Shown here in pieces: positions 6,841-10,109 of a DNA stretch of 10,109 bases (the stretch's first letter is position 1; the number at the start of each line of letters is the position of its first letter). Source of the DNA: Candidatus Saccharimonadota bacterium (GTDB lineage Bacteria > Patescibacteriota > Saccharimonadia > Saccharimonadales > Saccharimonadaceae). The position numbers were made by a program, and so were the translations under genes. The stretch spans positions 1 through 10,109 of the forward strand of contig JAGQNH010000029.1 of NCBI GenBank assembly GCA_020428185.1, written 5' to 3'. The notes beneath the pieces are model-generated. The model was given only the letters and a program-made list of their open reading frames with translations. It did not search any database and was not told where the DNA came from.

Positions 6841-7211
6841 GATGAGCTATTTTCCTGACGTCCTTGCAAATCCCCAAAAAACGATTCTGGAAAATCTGGC
6901 ATTGGAATAAACTCATACTGCGCTGGATCTTCGATCCATTCCTTGGCACATGAATCGACAGTGGGCAATCTACCCATCGCGGCATCATGCTGCTTTTGCT
7001 CACTACCGCCTAGGCGCCACGAACTCAACAATACACCAACCGAGCCGGCTACACCAATTACCGCAAGTAAGTAGAACAGGCCGCCATGAAGACGGAACGC
7101 CAGAAATAGCTCTATCACTATCGCAAATAACGTCAAATAGGTACGAAGCGCCGTACGAAAACAAGCAATGAGCAAGCTATACATGTCACTATCCTCTCGA
7201 TATATTGACAT
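6822..7211 (-). CDS. Small two-helix membrane protein of unknown function
   Basis: I do not recognise this 129-residue protein. A short N-terminus is followed by two hydrophobic segments (about 22-39 and 44-62) joined by a tight RLHGG turn. A polar, Pro-, Glu- and Ser-rich tail (about 65-129) probably lies on one side of the membrane. The topology loosely recalls small two-helix partners of type IV secretion machines (VirB3/PrgI), but no sequence motif supports that. ATG 7211 is the first in-frame start (preceded in frame by TAA) and lies about 8 nt after the predicted transcription start. ATG 7184 (Met10) is a real alternative, with AGAGG 8 nt upstream. The last codons are encoded in the 5' arm of its terminator. 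It follows dnaJ by 50 bp and precedes the VirB6-like gene. The stop is TAG. Confidence 0.7.
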   Translation of the reverse strand: MSIYREDSDMYSLLIACFRTALRTYLTLFAIVIELFLAFRLHGGLFYLLAVIGVAGSVGVLLSSWRLGGSEQKQHDAAMGRLPTVDSCAKEWIEDPAQYEFIPMPDFPESFFGDLQGRQENSSSGKTSE

Positions 7212-7225
7212 TGTCGCTTACTGAT

Positions 7226-7254
7226 ATTGTAAACTATTTTTGAGATATCATCAA
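7226..7254 (-). promoter_or_regulatory. Probable promoter of the small membrane-protein gene
   Basis: On the minus strand TTGATG (7254-7249) and TACAAT (7231-7226) are 17 bp apart, lying between the dnaJ stop and the next start. Transcription would begin near 7219, 8 nt before ATG 7211 or 35 nt before ATG 7184. No terminator separates dnaJ from this gene, so read-through is also possible. Confidence 0.6.
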
Positions 7255-7261
7255 TTAGCTA

Positions 7262-8368
7262 CTAAAATATAATTCGCTTCTTTTTGCTGTCAAACTGCAA
7301 TAATAAATCTTTTTGCTGCTTGGAAAGTTTCGTCGGCGTATCGACAATAATCGTCACAATATGCGGTCCGCGAGCTTGACTACGAAGATGAGGAACTCCG
7401 TGGCCAGATAGTTTGAAATCTGTGCCACTCTGCGTACCAGCAGGTACCTTCATACGAATCATACCGTCGACTGTCTCAACATCGATCTCCACACCTAGCG
7501 CTGCATCAACCATATCAATATGCTCCTCGGAAAGAATAATATCTGATTCACGAGTAAACTTCTTGTGAGCCTTTACTCTAATATTGACGTACAAATCACC
7601 TCGAGCACCGGCACCGACTGCCTCGCCATGCTCTTGCAGACGAATCGTTGCGCCGTCGTCCACGCCAGCCGGTATCTTGATTGTCAATTTTTCTTTGCGT
7701 CGCGCAGTACCCTTGCCCCGACAGACGCTACAAACTTTTTCTGGGACTTGGCCACGCCCCTTACAATCAGAACACGTGGTCGCCTGTTGGATTTGACCGA
7801 ACACAGTATTCACTACCTTCATCTGCTGACCGCTTCCCTGACATGTCGAGCAAGTCTTCATGCTATGACCTGGCTCAACTGTCGATCCGTTGCAATGTTC
7901 ACACTCAAATTCCATATCGAGATGTAGATCATGCTCAACACCAAACACAGCTTCTTCGAACGTCAAATTGACTGTTGTTTCGACATCCCGACCACGACGA
8001 GGCCCACGAGATTGCTGCTGCCCAGCTCCAAAAAACTGACTAAATATATCGCCAAGACCGCCATCGCCAAAATCAAAATGCACATTCTGTCCGCCGCCAA
8101 AACCACCGAATCCTTCGAATGGGTTTCCGCCGCCGCCACCGCCACTCGAACCACCGACACCGGCATGTCCGAATTGATCATAGCGCTGACGCTTCTGCTG
8201 ATCCTTCAGTACTTCGTATGCTTCGTTGACTTCCTTGAACTTAACCTCATCACCGCCATCCTTATCGGGATGATATTTCACAGCAAGCTTACGAAATGCC
8301 TTCTTGATTTCATCTGCAGAGGCATTTTTTCCGATACCAAGTACTTCATAATAATCGCGCTTTGTCAT
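7262..8368 (-). CDS. dnaJ: Chaperone DnaJ (Hsp40, type I)
   Basis: DnaJ delivers unfolded clients to DnaK and stimulates its ATPase in the cytoplasm. All type I domains are present in 368 residues. The J domain (1-about 66) has HPD at 33-35. A Gly/Phe-rich linker runs from about 67 to 117 and includes DIFSQFFG (107-114). The zinc-binding domain has four CxxC pairs (Cys156/159, 173/176, 199/202 and 213/216). The C-terminal substrate-binding region starts at about 225 ([14 protein letters not shown]). The first zinc repeat reads CEHCNGST and lacks the final Gly of CxxCxGxG; the other three are standard. dnaK, grpE and hrcA are not in the window. Expression is very probably under HrcA, because a perfect CIRCE element overlaps the promoter. 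ATG 8368 follows the -10 by 7 nt. The stop is TAG. Confidence 0.98.
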   Translation of the reverse strand: MTKRDYYEVLGIGKNASADEIKKAFRKLAVKYHPDKDGGDEVKFKEVNEAYEVLKDQQKRQRYDQFGHAGVGGSSGGGGGGNPFEGFGGFGGGQNVHFDFGDGGLGDIFSQFFGAGQQQSRGPRRGRDVETTVNLTFEEAVFGVEHDLHLDMEFECEHCNGSTVEPGHSMKTCSTCQGSGQQMKVVNTVFGQIQQATTCSDCKGRGQVPEKVCSVCRGKGTARRKEKLTIKIPAGVDDGATIRLQEHGEAVGAGARGDLYVNIRVKAHKKFTRESDIILSEEHIDMVDAALGVEIDVETVDGMIRMKVPAGTQSGTDFKLSGHGVPHLRSQARGPHIVTIIVDTPTKLSKQQKDLLLQFDSKKKRIIF

Positions 8369-8375
8369 TACATTT

Positions 8376-8404
8376 ATTGTATAAAATTAGCACTCAATAT
8401 TCAA
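8376..8404 (-). promoter_or_regulatory. dnaJ promoter, -35 inside the CIRCE spacer
   Basis: On the minus strand -35 TTGAAT (8404-8399) and -10 TACAAT (8381-8376) are 17 bp apart. The -35 lies in and at the edge of the CIRCE loop. The -10 ends 7 nt before ATG 8368, so a leaderless mRNA is expected. Confidence 0.7.
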
Positions 8405-8413
8405 GAGTGCTAA
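8387..8413. promoter_or_regulatory. CIRCE element (HrcA operator)
   Basis: TTAGCACTC (8387-8395) and GAGTGCTAA (8405-8413) with a 9-bp spacer match the CIRCE consensus in every arm position. HrcA binds CIRCE and represses heat-shock operons until HrcA inactivates on heat stress. Here it sits across the -35 region of dnaJ, so bound HrcA would block RNA polymerase. Confidence 0.97.
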
Positions 8414-8435
8414 TCATATTCTATCGACTTTGGGA

Positions 8436-8936
8436 CTATATTTCGTCAAACGGATCAAATGCTTCAGACTCTTCAAGCAGTGTAGCTACGCGCTCAACTT
8501 CTGGCTTTTTTGCCACTATAGTACCATCGATCATAAGCACGTATCTATCTTCACTATTTTTCATAAGTGAAAAGCTTGTCGATGAAGGCATATCGTCATA
8601 ATCTGTAGCCGCAGATGGATCAACAACCGTTATCGTCTCCCTCACAATTGCGTTAGATTGAGGATTGCGAAAAACAGACAACCAAAGCACAAGGCCTCCA
8701 AGTGTTTTGCGGAGAGCCGCTGGTGCCAAGGATTCATCAAACTCGACACCATCGCTATATACCTCCATTTTGCTCATATCATCCATAGAAATGTTCTCAG
8801 GAATACCATCAAATGGCTCAGGCACTATCTCGCACGCAACAATCTGTTCGTGAAGCGACAGCAACTGCTTTTGCGACGGCTCCAAATCAGCAATTTCTAA
8901 TTCTGAGGCATCAATAGGTAGTTCATTCGAATTCAT
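8436..8936 (-). CDS. Acidic protein of unknown function
   Basis: I do not recognise this 166-residue protein. It is strongly acidic (about 34 Asp/Glu against 11 Lys/Arg), ends in DPFDEI, and has a short hydrophobic patch at 78-89 (TLGGLVLWLSVF) that is too short to be a confident membrane helix. A beta-strand-like stretch RYVLMIDGTIVAKK (131-144) follows. No motif suggests an enzyme. A longer reading frame runs up to ATG 9071, but ATG 8936 is preferred: a TATAAT box ends 6 nt upstream, and the longer form would cross the divergent promoters and overlap the next gene. It lies upstream of dnaJ on the same strand, 22 bp from the CIRCE, with no terminator between them. Some read-through into dnaJ is therefore possible. 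The stop is TAG. Confidence 0.75.
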   Translation of the reverse strand: MNSNELPIDASELEIADLEPSQKQLLSLHEQIVACEIVPEPFDGIPENISMDDMSKMEVYSDGVEFDESLAPAALRKTLGGLVLWLSVFRNPQSNAIVRETITVVDPSAATDYDDMPSSTSFSLMKNSEDRYVLMIDGTIVAKKPEVERVATLLEESEAFDPFDEI

Positions 8937-8942
8937 AATTGT

Positions 8943-8971
8943 ATTATACCATAAGCTTATTAAATACGCAA
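8943..8971 (-). promoter_or_regulatory. Promoter of the acidic-protein gene (leaderless start)
   Basis: On the minus strand -35 TTGCGT (8971-8966) and perfect -10 TATAAT (8948-8943) are 17 bp apart, followed by 6 nt and ATG 8936. The predicted transcription start coincides with the start codon. Confidence 0.7.
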
Positions 8972-8987
8972 CTGGTATTTGCTTATG
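8950..8987. repeat. Nested inverted repeats between divergent promoters
   Basis: CATAAGC (8950-8956) pairs with GCTTATG (8981-8987), and inside them AAATAC (8962-8967) pairs with GTATTT (8975-8980), all perfect. The palindrome ATAAGCTTAT (8951-8960) overlaps the left arm. The inner dyad covers the -35 regions of both divergent genes, a suitable place for a shared regulator. The arms are slightly off-centre (5 nt unpaired on the left), so a transcribed hairpin is less likely than a protein-binding site. Confidence 0.4.
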
Positions 8988-9001
8988 ATTAGCTGTATAC
9001 T
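8973..9001 (+). promoter_or_regulatory. Probable promoter of the glycosidase-like gene
   Basis: The -10 box TATACT (8996-9001) ends 7 nt before ATG 9009, again predicting a leaderless mRNA. The -35 region (about 8972-8978, CTGGTAT) matches the consensus poorly and lies inside the dyad, which would suit activator dependence. Confidence 0.5.
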
Positions 9002-9008
9002 GACCTCT

Positions 9009-10109
9009 ATGGAAAAATTCACTCGTGCTATAGGCGGCATACTCGGTACTCTTCGAGCTGAGTATCAACAAATATCAAACCGTTATTTTGGGACAGTCTT
9101 CTACTTCGAAGGGGGTGCACGCAAGATATGCGAGCAAATCGTCGAGCAGCTTTGGGAGGGCGATTTTTATCGTACAAGCCTAGGGCACTTCGATTTCTTC
9201 TGGATGCGCGATTTTGGCACAGTGGCAGAATCACTCACCAAGCTCGGCTATAAAGATCACGTTCACGAAACGCTTTCTTGGGCACTGTATCACTACCAAC
9301 GCGCCGGCGAAGTAACGCTTTGTATCGACAAAGCCGGGCATACATTCAACGCTCCTGCCAAAAAGAGTGTCGACGCACTGCCGTGGTTGCTTCACAGTAT
9401 TGTCGTGAGTAACTATCCGCTCAATAAAATGGAGCGTAAGTTTCTTGAAAAGCAGCTCCGCGGCTACTGTAAAGGTTTGCTCGAAGGTACTACCGGCAAC
9501 CTTCGCAAAGTTCGCTATGCAGAGTTACGCGATGCAGTGATCTACGATCGCAGCGCCTACTCAATTGCACTCATAGCGCGCATGGCAGAGTGTGTCGAAC
9601 TGCTCAAACTCAATGGCTTCCCTTACCCTGCATCGCACTATCGTGATTTGCTACTCGTCAATTACTGGAACGGTGACTTTTTCAAAGCCGATTTAGTTAC
9701 CGATATTTGGAGCTCCGAGTGCGGGCTGGTGCCATTTTGGCTAGGAGTTATCAAAGACAAAGAAAAACTTGAAAAGACTTTCGACTACATCAACAAAGAA
9801 AAATTGAACGAGCCATATCCATTGCAGTACTGCAAAGATCCTTATGCGTTTAAGTATCGCCCTGGCATGGGTAAAACCCTCATGAATAATTACACCGGCA
9901 CGACTATTTGGACATGGTTTGGTAGTTTTTATCTGCACCTGCTCAAAGACAATAAACGTCCGGAATATGAGCGTGAATACAAGAAATTCAGTGATCTGAT
10001 AGAACGACACGGCACCTATCCCGAAATGGTAGGGCCAGATGGCGGCTGGTATACCTCACCTATTTACAATGGCGATCCTGGTATGGTATGGGCCGCGATA
10101 TTTCTCGAA
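9009..10109 (+). CDS. Six-hairpin (alpha/alpha)6-barrel glycosidase-like protein, partial at 3' end
   Basis: The frame from ATG 9009 is open for 367 codons to the window edge, with no stop reached. The protein is rich in aromatic residues. Features suggest an (alpha/alpha)6-barrel hydrolase of the glucoamylase, trehalase or debranching-enzyme type. GHFDFFWMRDFG (59-70) recalls the W-x-RD catalytic-cleft motif of such enzymes. SVDALPW (120-126) and YWNGDFF (219-225) recall substrate-cleft segments. YPEMVGPDGG (337-346) and NGDPGMVWAA (354-363) resemble their C-terminal signature. I cannot assign a GH family or substrate. No signal peptide is evident, so it is probably cytoplasmic, perhaps acting on storage glucan or a disaccharide (inference). 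It has no Shine-Dalgarno sequence, and ATG 9009 lies 7 nt after a TATACT box. It is divergent from the acidic-protein gene. Confidence 0.75.
   Translation, partial: MEKFTRAIGGILGTLRAEYQQISNRYFGTVFYFEGGARKICEQIVEQLWEGDFYRTSLGHFDFFWMRDFGTVAESLTKLGYKDHVHETLSWALYHYQRAGEVTLCIDKAGHTFNAPAKKSVDALPWLLHSIVVSNYPLNKMERKFLEKQLRGYCKGLLEGTTGNLRKVRYAELRDAVIYDRSAYSIALIARMAECVELLKLNGFPYPASHYRDLLLVNYWNGDFFKADLVTDIWSSECGLVPFWLGVIKDKEKLEKTFDYINKEKLNEPYPLQYCKDPYAFKYRPGMGKTLMNNYTGTTIWTWFGSFYLHLLKDNKRPEYEREYKKFSDLIERHGTYPEMVGPDGGWYTSPIYNGDPGMVWAAIFLE

Noticed and set aside
7931..8413. Plus-strand frame of 160 residues opposite the dnaJ N-terminal region, crossing the CIRCE.
   Set aside because: It is antisense to the conserved J domain and regulatory region and shows no family resemblance. 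It is a shadow of dnaJ.
8387..8413. The inverted repeat before dnaJ as a terminator of the acidic-protein gene.
   Set aside because: It lacks a downstream U-run and matches the CIRCE consensus exactly, so an operator is the better reading.
8937..9071. N-terminal extension of the acidic-protein reading frame to ATG 9071 (211 residues).
   Set aside because: It would cross both divergent promoters and overlap the glycosidase-like gene start. ATG 8936 sits 6 nt behind a TATAAT box with a -35-like hexamer 17 bp upstream.
129..10109. UGA recoding (genetic code 4 or 25), as in Gracilibacteria.
   Set aside because: All genes, including an 887-codon one, are open without any in-frame UGA, so there is no sign that UGA is read as an amino acid. 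Only its absence as a stop is notable.
1..10109. CRISPR array, insertion sequence, integrase, toxin-antitoxin pair or prophage.
   Set aside because: No regularly spaced repeats, transposase or integrase motifs, or paired small-gene modules were found on either strand.

Overview
The window looks like chromosome from a reduced-genome bacterium of the Candidate Phyla Radiation (Patescibacteria), most likely Saccharibacteria (TM7). That placement is an inference from several signs. Genes are compact and core, biosynthetic context is sparse, and there is a lone VirB6/TrbL-like type IV secretion membrane protein with a signal peptide and a C-x3-GxGWxxC motif. Start codons sit directly behind -10 boxes. 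A HrcA/CIRCE site and a carbamoyltransferase similar to the E. coli enzyme only show that it is a bacterium. The standard code fits: about 3,160 codons are open with no in-frame UGA. No mobile element, CRISPR array or phage gene is visible.

Layout. Bases 1-45 are the 3' part of a tRNA, probably tRNA-Lys(UUU), followed by a hairpin terminator. Two plus-strand genes follow: a class A beta-lactamase-fold lipoprotein-like serine hydrolase (129-1088) and aspartate carbamoyltransferase pyrB (1121-2086). pyrB overlaps by 4 bp the end of a convergent minus-strand membrane protein of unknown function (2083-2562). Minus-strand genes then run leftward: a two-gene unit of a RimB-type retropepsin-like protease (3566-3994) and RimK (2646-3557); the 887-residue VirB6/TrbL-like protein (4048-6711); a small two-helix membrane protein (6822-7211) ending inside its own terminator hairpin; dnaJ (7262-8368) under a perfect CIRCE operator; and an acidic unknown protein (8436-8936). 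From 9009 to the right edge a plus-strand gene, open at the window end, encodes a probable (alpha/alpha)6-barrel (six-hairpin) glycosidase-like protein. It is transcribed divergently from the acidic protein across a 72-bp region with a nested dyad.

Themes. The protease and RimK plausibly act together in C-terminal glutamate addition to a ribosomal protein. DnaJ is the heat-shock member and is probably repressed by HrcA. The VirB6-like protein and the small membrane protein belong to the envelope, as does the beta-lactamase-fold protein. The clearest window-wide pattern is regulatory. Genes that head a transcription unit have a -10 box ending 6-15 nt before ATG, so their mRNAs should be leaderless or nearly so. 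Downstream genes (pyrB, more weakly rimK) have purine-rich ribosome-binding sequences. All nine visible stop codons are UAG (7) or UAA (2), with no UGA.
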